Source: Ruminococcus flavefaciens
Lineage (GTDB): Bacteria > Bacillota > Clostridia > Oscillospirales > Ruminococcaceae
Assembly: GCF_900119075.1 (NCBI RefSeq)
Contig: NZ_FPIP01000005.1
Coordinates: forward strand, 124,001 to 188,000
DNA: 64,000 bases
Direction of reading: 5' to 3'
Position numbers and translations under genes: made by a program. Below the pieces are notes generated by a model. That model made no database searches, was not told where the DNA came from, and saw only the letters and a program-made list of their open reading frames with translations. Shown here piece after piece: positions 1 to 7,678 of the stretch; the stretch's first letter is position 1; every line of letters begins with the position of its first letter.

Positions 1-766
1 CGAAGTTGAACTTATCCTCATTCTGGAAGTGAACTGCGCTGAGTATGCCCGCCTCATTGGTCTCGCACTGAACGAACTTTTCTGCTACAGGGTGGAGGAG
101 ACCTGCCTTGTCAACGTTTGTGAGCTGATGCTCGGCGATGTGCTCCTTGTATTCAGCCATACCTGTTGTGCCGCGGGGAGGCATAACGAATGCGTATATC
201 TCGCAGTCCTCGCCGCCGAGAGCTATCTCGTCATGGGGCATTGAGCTGTCGTAGTAGATACAGTCGCCCTCGTGGAGTATCTCGGTATGCGAGCCGACTG
301 TCATGCGGAGAGTGCCCTTGATAACGATATCCATTTCCTGACCTGCATGGCTTGCCATGTGGAGAGGCTGTGAGAGGGCTTCCTCGGAGTAGGGGATAAC
401 AACGTGGAAAGGCTCTACAGTCTTGTTCTTGAACTTGGAAGCAAGGCGGTTGTAGGTAAAGCCCTTTCTGCGGACGATAGGAACTCCCTCGCCCTTTCTT
501 GTAACAGTGTAGCCGCTGAGCTCAGGGCTTGAACCCTCCATGAGGTCTGTTATCTCAACATTGAAGGTATTTGCGCATTTATAGATGAAAGTAAAGCTGA
601 AGTCCTGCTCGCCTGATTCCAGCTTTTTATATTCCTCAACGGAATAATCAGTCTTAGCAGCCATTTCCTCAACGGAAATGCCGAGGTCCTCACGCAGGTG
701 CGAGATACGCTCTGCTACCTCTTTGATCCTTACTTCTGCATTCTGTAATTTCGTCATCTCGTTCAT
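1..766 (-). CDS. HTH-cupin transcriptional regulator, truncated by window edge
   Basis: The reading frame is open from the ATG at 766 to the window edge, so the C-terminus is missing. Residues about 12-70 form an XRE-type helix-turn-helix (ISHLREDLGISVEEMAAKTD). Residues about 120-200 form a cupin fold with HMASHAGQEMDIVIKG and HEGDCIYYDSSMPHDE, a small-ligand sensing barrel. HTH-cupin proteins are usually local regulators of neighbouring metabolic genes, often acyl-CoA or amine pathways; the partner here lies outside the window. The start has a good ribosome site (AAGGAG six bases upstream). It is transcribed from a consensus promoter at 1120-1148 through a T-box leader, which is unusual for a regulator. 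Family assignment is firm; ligand unknown. Confidence 0.85.
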   Translation of the reverse strand, partial: MNEMTKLQNAEVRIKEVAERISHLREDLGISVEEMAAKTDYSVEEYKKLESGEQDFSFTFIYKCANTFNVEITDLMEGSSPELSGYTVTRKGEGVPIVRRKGFTYNRLASKFKNKTVEPFHVVIPYSEEALSQPLHMASHAGQEMDIVIKGTLRMTVGSHTEILHEGDCIYYDSSMPHDEIALGGEDCEIYAFVMPPRGTTGMAEYKEHIAEHQLTNVDKAGLLHPVAEKFVQCETNEAGILSAVHFQNEDKFNF

Positions 767-847
767 AATAAGCTCTCCTTTAAAAATAATCAATACTGGA
801 AAATGAAACGGGCATTTAGAAATATTCCGATGTAAGTACCGCAAAAA

Positions 848-884
848 CAAAAAACTCGCCTCAAAGAAGTTCTTTGAGACGAGT
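848..884 (-). terminator. T-box leader terminator
   Basis: A 14-bp stem (ACTCGTCTCAAAGA paired with TCTTTGAGGCGAGT on the minus strand) runs into a T tract. It is mutually exclusive with the antiterminator formed by the T-box at 901-914. Confidence 0.85.
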
Positions 885-1113
885 ATCATTAACTGAATAC
901 CCGCGGTACCACTCAAATTGTGCCGCTATTGCGTAACACCACTTCAGACTCCAGCAAGTCCTATTCATTAACGCAGAATCACGGAAGCGCTTACTGAGAT
1001 TTTCAGCACTTCGGCTCAGAAGGGATACACAGCACTGCTTATCACCGACTCGCACCAACCGTCGGCTCTCTGTAGACATTGGCGATACTTTGCTTGTCTT
1101 CCTCATAGCTTAT
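849..1113 (-). promoter_or_regulatory. T-box leader (probably isoleucine-specific)
   Basis: Read on the minus strand, GAGTGGTACCGCGG (901-914) is the T-box consensus that pairs with the tRNA 3' end. It is followed by an intrinsic terminator (848-884). Upstream, stem I shows the AGAGAG...GGTTGGTGCGAG block (about 1050-1070). By spacing to the conserved CTGAG block the specifier is best read as ATC at 1024-1026, which is Ile, although the base after it is C rather than the usual purine. The leader lies between a consensus promoter and the HTH-cupin gene, so uncharged tRNA would permit readthrough into the regulator. T-box identity is firm; the amino acid is inferred. Confidence 0.88.
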
Positions 1114-1119
1114 GTTTGG

Positions 1120-1148
1120 ATTATATCACACAAAAGAGCATTTGTCAA
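1120..1148 (-). promoter_or_regulatory. Sigma-A promoter for T-box leader and HTH-cupin gene
   Basis: Perfect TTGACA (1143-1148) and TATAAT (1120-1125) on the minus strand with a 17-base spacer. Predicted transcription start is near 1113, just upstream of T-box stem I. Confidence 0.85.
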
Positions 1149-1186
1149 GGGGTTTTTGAAAAATTGCACTGCAATTTTTCAGTCCT

Positions 1187-1230
1187 TAGTGCTTAGTGAT
1201 TAGTTTTTAGAAAATAGTGAGTAGTAAGTA
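1187..1230. repeat. Degenerate AGTAAGT/AGTGAGT heptamer tract
   Basis: Loose tandem heptamers of the type TTAGTGC, TTAGTGA, TAGTGAG, TAGTAAG. Similar tracts occur at 25393-25435, 38928-38958 and 62470-62505, always intergenic and beside palindromic elements. Confidence 0.6.
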
Positions 1231-1257
1231 GAAATATCCGTCCCGAATTTACTTGCT

Positions 1258-1437
1258 GAGAATATGAGCGGGATTCCTAAGGGACGTGTTCCTTAGGCGG
1301 AGTCCAGAGGCAGAGCCTCTGGCAGGTTTGGGCAGAGCCCAAGAACCGAAGGCGCCTCGCAAGGGGTGAATCGAAAAACAATCCAGTGAATTGTTTTTCG
1401 GGAGGGGACGCCTTGCAAGAGAAGGCGTCCCCTGACA
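1258..1437. repeat. Long composite hairpin repeat, copy A
   Basis: A string of adjacent hairpins, including TAAGGGACGTGTTCCTTA, CCAGAGGCAGAGCCTCTGG, a GAAAAACAAT/ATTGTTTTTC pair and GGGACGCCTT/AAGGCGTCCC. Related copies lie at 30549-30785 (inverted), 62529-62826 and, in part, at 13985-14085 and 17693-17748. No credible protein is encoded. Confidence 0.7.
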
Positions 1438-1452
1438 GGCGGATATAAACGG

Positions 1453-1481
1453 TTGACACAATGGCGTTACTGCGATATAAT
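1453..1481 (+). promoter_or_regulatory. Sigma-A promoter for the YgjP-type peptidase gene cluster
   Basis: TTGACA (1453-1458), 17-base spacer, TATAAT (1476-1481). The start codon follows at 1501 with AGGAG just upstream. Confidence 0.8.
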
Positions 1482-1500
1482 TGTTTCATAGGAGAATAAA

Positions 1501-2229
1501 ATGAAAACATTATCTACTGAAACAAGGCGTGTGATGACTCCGCTGGGAGCAATGGATTACACCCTTGAACGCAAAAAAGTGAAAAATATAAATCTTCGGG
1601 TAAAGCACGACGGCTCGGTGTACGTTTCCGCGTCAAAGCGCGTTCCCGTCCGTGAAATAGAGGCTTTTATCATCAGCAGGAGCGAGCATATCCGCAGAGC
1701 GGCTGTGTACTTCGCAGAGCGCGACGTGAAAAAAGCTCCCCCCAGCTATACCGACGGCGAGGAACTCATGTACCTGGGCAGCAAGCTGAAATTATCGCTT
1801 ATACCCGACAGCCGCGAGTATGCGGAGCTTTGCGGAGAGGAGCTCCAAATCCACATCAGGGACACGGGCAATACTCAGCGCGTAAAGAAGCTTGCGGACG
1901 GCTGGTACGACAAGCAGTGCAAAGAGGTATTCTTTGAAATAGTCCTTGAAACACACAAGAAATTTGTGAAATACGGCGTTGCAATGCCCCAGATAAAGAT
2001 ACGCTCCATGACCTCCCGCTGGGGGAGCTGTCACTACACAAGGGGCATGATAACTCTGAACAGGCGGCTCATCGAAGCTCCGCGGCACTGCATAGAGCAC
2101 GTAGTCACACATGAGTTCTGCCATTTTATACACCCTGACCACTCAAAGGACTTCTACGCCCTGCTGGGAGCGGAGTTTCCCCAATGGCGTTCAGCCAAGG
2201 CTGAGCTTGAAAAAACAGTTATACTGTGA
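1501..2229 (+). CDS. YgjP-type (SprT-like, DUF45) metallopeptidase
   Basis: A protein of 242 residues with the zinc-binding HEFCH at residues 204-208, followed by FIHPDHSKDFY, the pattern of the YgjP/WLM metallopeptidase family. The preceding SMTSRWGSCHYTRGMITLNRRL block is also typical of the family. There is no signal peptide, so it acts in the cytoplasm. Members are thought to be zinc-dependent proteases, often near restriction or repair genes; the substrate is not known. It opens a co-directional run with the YgiQ gene 9 bases downstream. The start is supported by a consensus promoter and AGGAG six bases before the ATG. Confidence 0.88.
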   Translation: MKTLSTETRRVMTPLGAMDYTLERKKVKNINLRVKHDGSVYVSASKRVPVREIEAFIISRSEHIRRAAVYFAERDVKKAPPSYTDGEELMYLGSKLKLSLIPDSREYAELCGEELQIHIRDTGNTQRVKKLADGWYDKQCKEVFFEIVLETHKKFVKYGVAMPQIKIRSMTSRWGSCHYTRGMITLNRRLIEAPRHCIEHVVTHEFCHFIHPDHSKDFYALLGAEFPQWRSAKAELEKTVIL

Positions 2230-2238
2230 GGTGATACC

Positions 2239-4221
2239 ATGTACGAGGGCTTTCTGCCTACTACTAAAAAGGAAATGGACGAGCTGGGAATAGAGCAGTT
2301 CGACTACATATATATTACAGGCGACGCATACGTAGACCACCCCAGCTTCGGAGCGGCTATCGTTACCCGTCTTATTGAGAGCATGGGCTTTACGGTAGGT
2401 ATCATATCACAGCCCGACTGGCACAGCGACAGGGACTTCCGCCGCTTCGGTGCGCCTAAGTATGCCTTTCTTGTGACCGCAGGAAATATCGACTCCATGG
2501 TAGCTCATTATACTGCGGCTAAGAGAAAGCGCTCCGACGACGCATACACCGCAGGAGGCGTGGCAGGCAAGCGCCCTGACCGCGCAGTTATAGTCTACTG
2601 CCAGAAGCTCCGCGAATACTTCGGGGATATCCCCATAGCTATAGGCGGTCTGGAGGCTTCGCTCCGCCGCTTTGCACATTACGACTACTGGGACGACGCA
2701 GTTCGCCCCTCCGTTCTCGTTGACAGCGGCGCCGACCTGCTGATGTACGGCATGGGCGAGCACCAGATACAGGAGATGTGCACCCGTCTTGCGGCAGGTG
2801 AACGCATACAGGATATGCACGATATACGCGGCACCTGCTATCTCACAGAGCCCGTGAACACGCCCCTCGGTGCTGCGCAGTGCCCCTCTTTCGAGCAGGT
2901 TCGGGACAGCAAGCCCGAGTACGCAAAGGCGGTCAAGATACAGTACGACTGGCAGGACGAGGTCTACGGAAAGACCATAATCCAGCGCCATGGCAAGATG
3001 ATGCTGGTACAGCTGCCCCCTGCCTACAGCCTTACCACCGAGGAGCTCGACCACATCTACTCACTGCCCTACACAAGGGCGATACACCCCTCATACGAGG
3101 CTCTCGGCGGAGTCCCGGGTATCGAGGAGGTGCGCTTTTCTATCACTCATAACCGCGGCTGCTTCGGCTACTGCAATTTCTGCTCTATCGCACTTCATCA
3201 GGGCAGACGTATCACCGTCCGCAGTGTGGAGTCGGTGCTTGCCGAGGCTGAGCGCATAACGAAAATGCCTGATTTCAAGGGCTATATACACGACGTAGGC
3301 GGTCCTACGGCGGACTTCCGCCGCCCCTCCTGCGACAAGCAGCTCTCAAAGGGACTGTGCATGGGCAAGAAGTGCCTTGCTCCCAAGCCCTGTCCTGCAC
3401 TGAAGGTAGACCACACGGAGTACCTTGATATGCTGCGGAAGATACGCAAGGTCAAGGGCGTCAAGCGAGTGTTTATCCGCTCGGGCATACGCTACGACTA
3501 CCTCATCGAGGACAAGGATGACGAGTTCATGAAGGAGCTCATAATGCACCATGTCAGCGGTCAGTTAAAAGTCGCTCCCGAGCACTGTTCCGCGGTAGTC
3601 CTCGACAAAATGGGCAAGCCCCACATCGAAGCTTACAAGCGTTTCCAGAAGCGCTTCTACGAGATAACCAAGAGCATGGGCAAGGAACAGTATCTTGTGC
3701 CCTACCTCATGTCCTCGCACCCGGGCAGCACCCTCAACGAAGCCATAGACCTTGCCCTCTTCCTGAAAGAGAACAAGATACGTCCCGAGCAGGTGCAGGA
3801 CTTCTATCCGACGCCCGGAACTATTTCCACGGCGATGTTCTACACGGAGCTGGATCCCTACACAATGGAAAAGGTCTACGTGCCGAAAACTCCCAAGGAA
3901 AAGGCTATGCAGCGAGCTCTGCTGCAATACTTCCGCCCACAGAACAAGGAGATAGTCCTTGAAGCTCTCAGAGCCGCAGGACGCCGTGACCTCATCGGTA
4001 CGTCGCCTAAATGCCTTGTGGCGGACGACAGCCGCGGACAGGGCGGTACTCCCCGAAAAGGCGGTGACAACAAGTCGTGGCAAAATACTTCAAAGACACG
4101 GAAAGCTTCGTCAAGGCAGCAGGAGAGAAATACAGGCTCAGCACGCAGCAAAAACAATACCTCCGCGAGCTGGCAGAAAAACGGGAAAAAGAACGGGCAG
4201 AACGGAAAAAGAAAGCACTGA
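2239..4221 (+). CDS. YgiQ-family radical SAM protein
   Basis: A 660-residue YgiQ-type protein. The radical SAM cluster motif CxxxCxxC is at residues 308, 312 and 315 (RGCFGYCNFCS). The N-terminal domain (FDYIYITGDAYVDHPSFG; AIGGLEASLRRFAHYDYW) is characteristic of the YgiQ family. The role is unknown; the [4Fe-4S] cluster should cleave S-adenosylmethionine. The last ~70 residues are a low-complexity Lys/Ser/Gln/Asn tail, and the final 145 bases overlap the next gene in another frame. Either the tail is real but unconstrained, or the downstream gene starts later. Confidence 0.92.
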   Translation: MYEGFLPTTKKEMDELGIEQFDYIYITGDAYVDHPSFGAAIVTRLIESMGFTVGIISQPDWHSDRDFRRFGAPKYAFLVTAGNIDSMVAHYTAAKRKRSDDAYTAGGVAGKRPDRAVIVYCQKLREYFGDIPIAIGGLEASLRRFAHYDYWDDAVRPSVLVDSGADLLMYGMGEHQIQEMCTRLAAGERIQDMHDIRGTCYLTEPVNTPLGAAQCPSFEQVRDSKPEYAKAVKIQYDWQDEVYGKTIIQRHGKMMLVQLPPAYSLTTEELDHIYSLPYTRAIHPSYEALGGVPGIEEVRFSITHNRGCFGYCNFCSIALHQGRRITVRSVESVLAEAERITKMPDFKGYIHDVGGPTADFRRPSCDKQLSKGLCMGKKCLAPKPCPALKVDHTEYLDMLRKIRKVKGVKRVFIRSGIRYDYLIEDKDDEFMKELIMHHVSGQLKVAPEHCSAVVLDKMGKPHIEAYKRFQKRFYEITKSMGKEQYLVPYLMSSHPGSTLNEAIDLALFLKENKIRPEQVQDFYPTPGTISTAMFYTELDPYTMEKVYVPKTPKEKAMQRALLQYFRPQNKEIVLEALRAAGRRDLIGTSPKCLVADDSRGQGGTPRKGGDNKSWQNTSKTRKASSRQQERNTGSARSKNNTSASWQKNGKKNGQNGKRKH

Positions 4222-5087
4222 ACCTGCTATGGCTGCTGATAACGGCGGCAATACTGATATTTCTTGGCTGGCGGTATTTCCGCAAGCCGCCCCACACATT
4301 TCCCAATGAGGACAAGCTGGTCATGCATTTCATCGACGTGGGGCAGGGCGACTGCACCTTTATCGCCGCAAACGGCGTGACTATGCTGGTGGACTGCGGC
4401 GAAAACGATGTCTCGGAGCGCGTGACCGACTATCTTCGGGAGCTTGGCGTGGGACGGCTCGACTACATCATCGCAACCCACCCGCACTCCGATCATATGG
4501 GCGGTATGCATCATATCATCGACGTTTTCGACGTCGGCGAAGTCCTTGTGCCCCATATCCCCGACAAGCAGATACCGACTGCGGTTTTCTATGAGCGCTT
4601 TCTGGACAGCTGTGCTGCGAAGAACGTCCCCGTAAAAGAAGCTAAGGTGGGACAAGTCCTTGAAATCGGCAGTGCAAGGGCGGAGATAATAGCTCCCGAC
4701 GGCGGCTTCTATGAGGACTTGAACAACTACTCCATAGCATTTATGCTCACTCACGGCAGCAACAAATGCCTGTTCACAGGCGACGCTGAGGCTGAGTCCG
4801 AAGCGGCTATGATAAGCGGCGGCAGGCTGGATAAGGTCGTGCTCTATAAGGCAGGACACCACGGCAGTTCTCATTCCTCAACAGCGGAGTTTACAGACAT
4901 TATCCGTCCGCAGACAGCGGTCATTTCCTGCGGAAAGGAAAATCCCTACGGACACCCTGCGGACAGCACCGTGAAAAGGCTTGAAAGATACGCGGATATG
5001 GTCTGCCGAACAGACGTAAACGGAACTGTTATTGCGGAATCCAACGGCGCGGATATGAAGATAACCTGCGAAAGGGAGAAAAAATGA
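4077..5087 (+). CDS. ComEC/Rec2-like metallo-beta-lactamase-fold protein, membrane-anchored
   Basis: Residues about 48-64 form a membrane segment after a basic amphipathic N-terminus. The rest is a metallo-beta-lactamase domain: HFIDVGQGDC (84-93), the metal-binding THPHSDHMGGM from residue 134, and later GHHGSSHSS. This is the soluble hydrolase part of ComEC without its channel domain; such proteins are presumed extracytoplasmic nucleases or phosphodiesterases. The chosen start is a GTG at 4077 with AAAGG upstream; it overlaps the YgiQ gene by 145 bases. No other in-frame ATG lies before the membrane segment. It ends in a 4-base overlap with the DUF3006 gene. Confidence 0.82.
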   Translation: MAKYFKDTESFVKAAGEKYRLSTQQKQYLRELAEKREKERAERKKKALNLLWLLITAAILIFLGWRYFRKPPHTFPNEDKLVMHFIDVGQGDCTFIAANGVTMLVDCGENDVSERVTDYLRELGVGRLDYIIATHPHSDHMGGMHHIIDVFDVGEVLVPHIPDKQIPTAVFYERFLDSCAAKNVPVKEAKVGQVLEIGSARAEIIAPDGGFYEDLNNYSIAFMLTHGSNKCLFTGDAEAESEAAMISGGRLDKVVLYKAGHHGSSHSSTAEFTDIIRPQTAVISCGKENPYGHPADSTVKRLERYADMVCRTDVNGTVIAESNGADMKITCEREKK

Positions 5088-5296
5088 CCATAATCGACAG
5101 ATTTGAGGGAAAATACGCAGTCCTTGAAACGGAAAACGGCATGAAGAACGTTCTCCGTGATATGCTCCCCGAAGAAGCCCGTGAGGGGGACGTGGTGGAG
5201 CTGAAAAACGGCGCTTATACCATAAATAAAAAAGCGGCGGAGAAACGCCGCAGGGAACTGCGTGAAAAGCTGAAAAAACTACAAAAGGAGAATTGA
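5084..5296 (+). CDS. DUF3006-family small protein
   Basis: A protein of 70 residues beginning TIIDRFEGKYAVLE, with a predicted small beta-barrel, then a strongly basic helical tail (KKAAEKRRRELREKLKK). DUF3006 proteins commonly follow ComEC-like metallo-beta-lactamase genes. Here the ATG overlaps the stop of that gene (ATGA), so the two are translationally coupled. The function of the family is not established. Confidence 0.8.
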   Translation: MTIIDRFEGKYAVLETENGMKNVLRDMLPEEAREGDVVELKNGAYTINKKAAEKRRRELREKLKKLQKEN

Positions 5297-5297
5297 T

Positions 5298-6164
5298 ATG
5301 TCCATACGCAGTAAGATATTCAGAAAAATGTGCGAAGAAAGCGACGCAAAGCGCGACGAGGGACTGACAACTCCGCCTGAGATAGAGCGCTTTGACGATA
5401 TAAAATACGGCTCTGACGAGAACTGGCAGGTGCTGGACGTGTACCGTCCCAAGGCTCTCAGCGGAAAAATCTCCGTTATCGTCAGCTTTCACGGAGGCGG
5501 CTGGGTATACGGCGATAAAAAGGTCTACCAGTTTTACTGCATGGAGCTTGCAAAGCACGGCTTTGCAGTGGTGAACTATTCCTACAGGCTTGCTCCCGAA
5601 CACCGCTTTCCTGCGCCCTTTGAGGACACCAACATGGTCTTTGAATGGGTGATGAAGAATGCCGGGCAGTACGGCTTTGACCTTGATAACCTCTTTGCTG
5701 TGGGAGACTCCGCAGGAGCAATGGGTATCGCCCTTTATGCCTGCATTTGCGCAGATAAGGAGTACGCAAAGATGTACAGCTTTACCGTTCCCGAGGGCTT
5801 GAAGTTCAGGGGACTGGCTCTCAACTGCGGTATCTATCAGACCAAGGACGCAGGTATCATCAAGTCCATGAAGGACTTCCTTGAGAAGAAGGACTATCCT
5901 GCTATCCTTGATAAGTTCAGCGTTGTTGACCTTGTGAACAAGGATTTTCCGCCCTGTTATATCATGACCTCCAACGAGGACTTCCTCCGCGAGGAGCCAA
6001 AGGCGCTCATGGAGAGCCTTGACAGGGTAGGCGTGAAGTACAGGTACAAGCTCTACGGCGACGAGGAACATCCTCTGGGACACGTTTTCCACTGCGATGT
6101 GAAGTCCGAGCTTGCTGCGCAGGCAAATGACGACGAGTGCAATTTCTTCAAGGAATTGATGTGA
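5298..6164 (+). CDS. Alpha/beta hydrolase, hormone-sensitive-lipase-like esterase
   Basis: A protein of 288 residues with an oxyanion-hole HGGGW (about residues 64-68) and nucleophile motif GDSAGA (about 138-143), the pattern of the HSL/family IV carboxylesterases. The Asp is probably within the C-terminal ETSNEDF-like stretch and the His near GHVFHC. There is no signal peptide, so it is cytoplasmic. It likely removes acyl groups from small esters such as acetylated sugars. It starts one base after the DUF3006 stop with its own AAAGGAG site. A bidirectional terminator follows at 6256-6288. Confidence 0.88.
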   Translation: MSIRSKIFRKMCEESDAKRDEGLTTPPEIERFDDIKYGSDENWQVLDVYRPKALSGKISVIVSFHGGGWVYGDKKVYQFYCMELAKHGFAVVNYSYRLAPEHRFPAPFEDTNMVFEWVMKNAGQYGFDLDNLFAVGDSAGAMGIALYACICADKEYAKMYSFTVPEGLKFRGLALNCGIYQTKDAGIIKSMKDFLEKKDYPAILDKFSVVDLVNKDFPPCYIMTSNEDFLREEPKALMESLDRVGVKYRYKLYGDEEHPLGHVFHCDVKSELAAQANDDECNFFKELM

Positions 6165-6167
6165 GTT

Positions 6168-6240
6168 TGTAGGGGCGGATATTATCCGCCCGTCTGGGTA
6201 CATGATATTTATTCGGGCGGCGTAAAGACGCCCCCTGCAA
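6168..6240. repeat. Two short modular palindromes
   Basis: A GTAGGGG element with the CGGATATTATCCG core (6168-6192), and an inverted relative with a CGGGCGGCG/CGCCCCC outer stem ending CCCCCTGCAA (6214-6240). Confidence 0.75.
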
Positions 6241-6255
6241 TTGCGTATCAGGCAT

Positions 6256-6288
6256 AAAAAAGAAGCCGATTTATTCGGCTTCTTTTTG
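6256..6288. terminator. Bidirectional terminator between convergent genes
   Basis: AAAAAGAAGCCGA and TCGGCTTCTTTTT form a 13-bp stem with A and T tracts on both sides. It serves the esterase gene (plus) and the dehydratase gene (minus). Confidence 0.85.
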
Positions 6289-6294
6289 TTATAT

Positions 6295-7287
6295 TCAGCT
6301 TAACTTGAAGTATACGTTTCTGTACCAGTCAACTGTCTCAGCGAGTCCCATATCCACAGAGTACTCAGCCTTCCAGCCGATACGCTCAAATGCCTTTGTA
6401 GGATCTAACTGCTGTATCAGTATCTCGTTAACATCGCTCTGCTGGATAACAGACTCGATATTCTCGCAGTTCATTATAGCCTTTATCTTGTTAACGATAG
6501 TCTCGATGTCTGTAGCGATACCTGTACCGAAGTTGAATGCGTTTCCTACAACGCCTTCCTTTTCGATGTTGTAAAGCATATACATATAAGCATTGACGAT
6601 ATCCTTGATGTAAAGGAAGTCTCTCTTGAATACGCCGTTTGCAGGGTGTCTGATAACAGGAGACTCGCCGTTTTCGAGCTTCTGTACAGTTCCGGGGATA
6701 AGTCTGTTGAAGTTGTTGTCTCCTGGACCGTAGATGTTGCCGAATCTTCCTACTGCAACAGGGAGCTTGTAGCTGTGGTAGAAGCTTCTTGCCAGCATAT
6801 CCTGACAAACCTTTGATACGTCGTAAGGATTGCTGCCCTGAAGTATCATGCTCTCGTTGTAAGGAAGTACATCGCTGTCGCCGTAAACCTTATCGCTTGA
6901 AGCAACGAGAACAGCCTTGACTGTATCCATGTGAAGTCTTGCGGCGTCTAAGATATTGTATGTACCTACGATATTTACCTGGAAAGTCACCTTTGGCATC
7001 TTGTAAGCTAAGTCCTGAAGAGCTACAGCAGCAAGGTGGAAGATGAACTCAATCTTCTGCTCAACGATTATCTGCTCGATGAGAGCGCCGTTGCTGATAT
7101 CGCCGTAGTATACGTTGACCTTCTTGTCCAGTCCGCAGATGCTGAAATAGCTTGTGCTGTCACATCTCTCGATGAGTACGGTAACGTTTGCACCGAGTTC
7201 GATAAGGTGCTTTGTGATGTGTGCTCCTACAAATCCTGTAGCACCTGTTATAAACACACGCTTGTTTTTCATGTCTTTGCTATTCAT
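6295..7287 (-). CDS. NAD-dependent epimerase/dehydratase (extended SDR)
   Basis: A 330-residue protein with the Rossmann motif GATGFVGAH (residues about 15-23), a sugar-nucleotide-type active site (SSDKVYG) and YxxxK in NPYDVSKVCQD. The C-terminal KRDFLYIKDIVNAY block is typical of dehydratases/epimerases acting on nucleotide sugars; SSDKVYG recalls CDP- or GDP-hexose 4,6-dehydratases, but the substrate is not resolved. The start is the ATG at 7287: a consensus promoter sits at 7405-7433, so a longer frame beginning at 7479 would start upstream of the transcript. It is divergent from a glycosyltransferase gene, suggesting a joint sugar-transfer role. Confidence 0.86.
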   Translation of the reverse strand: MNSKDMKNKRVFITGATGFVGAHITKHLIELGANVTVLIERCDSTSYFSICGLDKKVNVYYGDISNGALIEQIIVEQKIEFIFHLAAVALQDLAYKMPKVTFQVNIVGTYNILDAARLHMDTVKAVLVASSDKVYGDSDVLPYNESMILQGSNPYDVSKVCQDMLARSFYHSYKLPVAVGRFGNIYGPGDNNFNRLIPGTVQKLENGESPVIRHPANGVFKRDFLYIKDIVNAYMYMLYNIEKEGVVGNAFNFGTGIATDIETIVNKIKAIMNCENIESVIQQSDVNEILIQQLDPTKAFERIGWKAEYSVDMGLAETVDWYRNVYFKLS

Positions 7288-7404
7288 TTCTTCTCTATCC
7301 TCTTTCTTTTTGACTTTTCGGTCAATTTTCTCTGACCACAGCGTGAATTTTTGGCTAAAAATCAAGTCTGACACCTCGCTGTGGAAAACACTGAAACAAT
7401 GAGT

Positions 7405-7433
7405 AGTATAGCATATTCGTCGAATTTTGTCAA
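7405..7433 (-). promoter_or_regulatory. Sigma-A promoter of the epimerase/dehydratase gene
   Basis: TTGACA (7428-7433), 17 bases, TATACT (7405-7410), minus strand. It decides the downstream start at 7287. Confidence 0.8.
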
Positions 7434-7548
7434 GTATTAATTGTTTTAAGAACTTGGGCAAAAAACTGTTAATAATCATCGAAATACGTCGTAAAAATTT
7501 GAACCATCAGCGCCTGAAAATTATATAGGAACAGGTCGAAAAAAGGTA

Positions 7549-7577
7549 TTGATTTTCTCTATGAAGTGTGCTATAAT
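7549..7577 (+). promoter_or_regulatory. Sigma-A promoter of the glycosyltransferase gene
   Basis: TTGATT (7549-7554), 17 bases, TATAAT (7572-7577). Confidence 0.78.
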
Positions 7578-7678
7578 TTTAATCAGCGTGTCTGAGCGCC
7601 GTGGAAATAAACGGTACCGAGCCGCTTATTTCCTTGAAGCAAAATCCTATAGAAAAACATAACGGAGGAAAAGAAAAC

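Larger units (their letters stand above)
7288..7678. other. Divergent intergenic control region
   Basis: About 390 bases with no gene. It holds two back-to-back sigma-A promoters (7405-7433 minus, 7549-7577 plus), leaving leaders of about 110 and 95 bases. No recognised riboswitch was seen. Confidence 0.7.

Noticed and set aside
861-1106. 81-codon minus-strand reading frame
   Set aside because: It lies wholly inside the T-box leader; the sequence is explained by RNA structure and the translation has no coding character.
1249-1510. 70- and 77-codon frames over the composite repeat
   Set aside because: They exist because the hairpin repeat lacks stops; similar frames recur over each repeat copy and have no ribosome site.
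4878-6203. 441-codon antisense frame opposite the MBL, DUF3006 and esterase genes
   Set aside because: It is antisense to three genes with clear family motifs, has no ribosome site or promoter, and its composition is the complement of the real codons.
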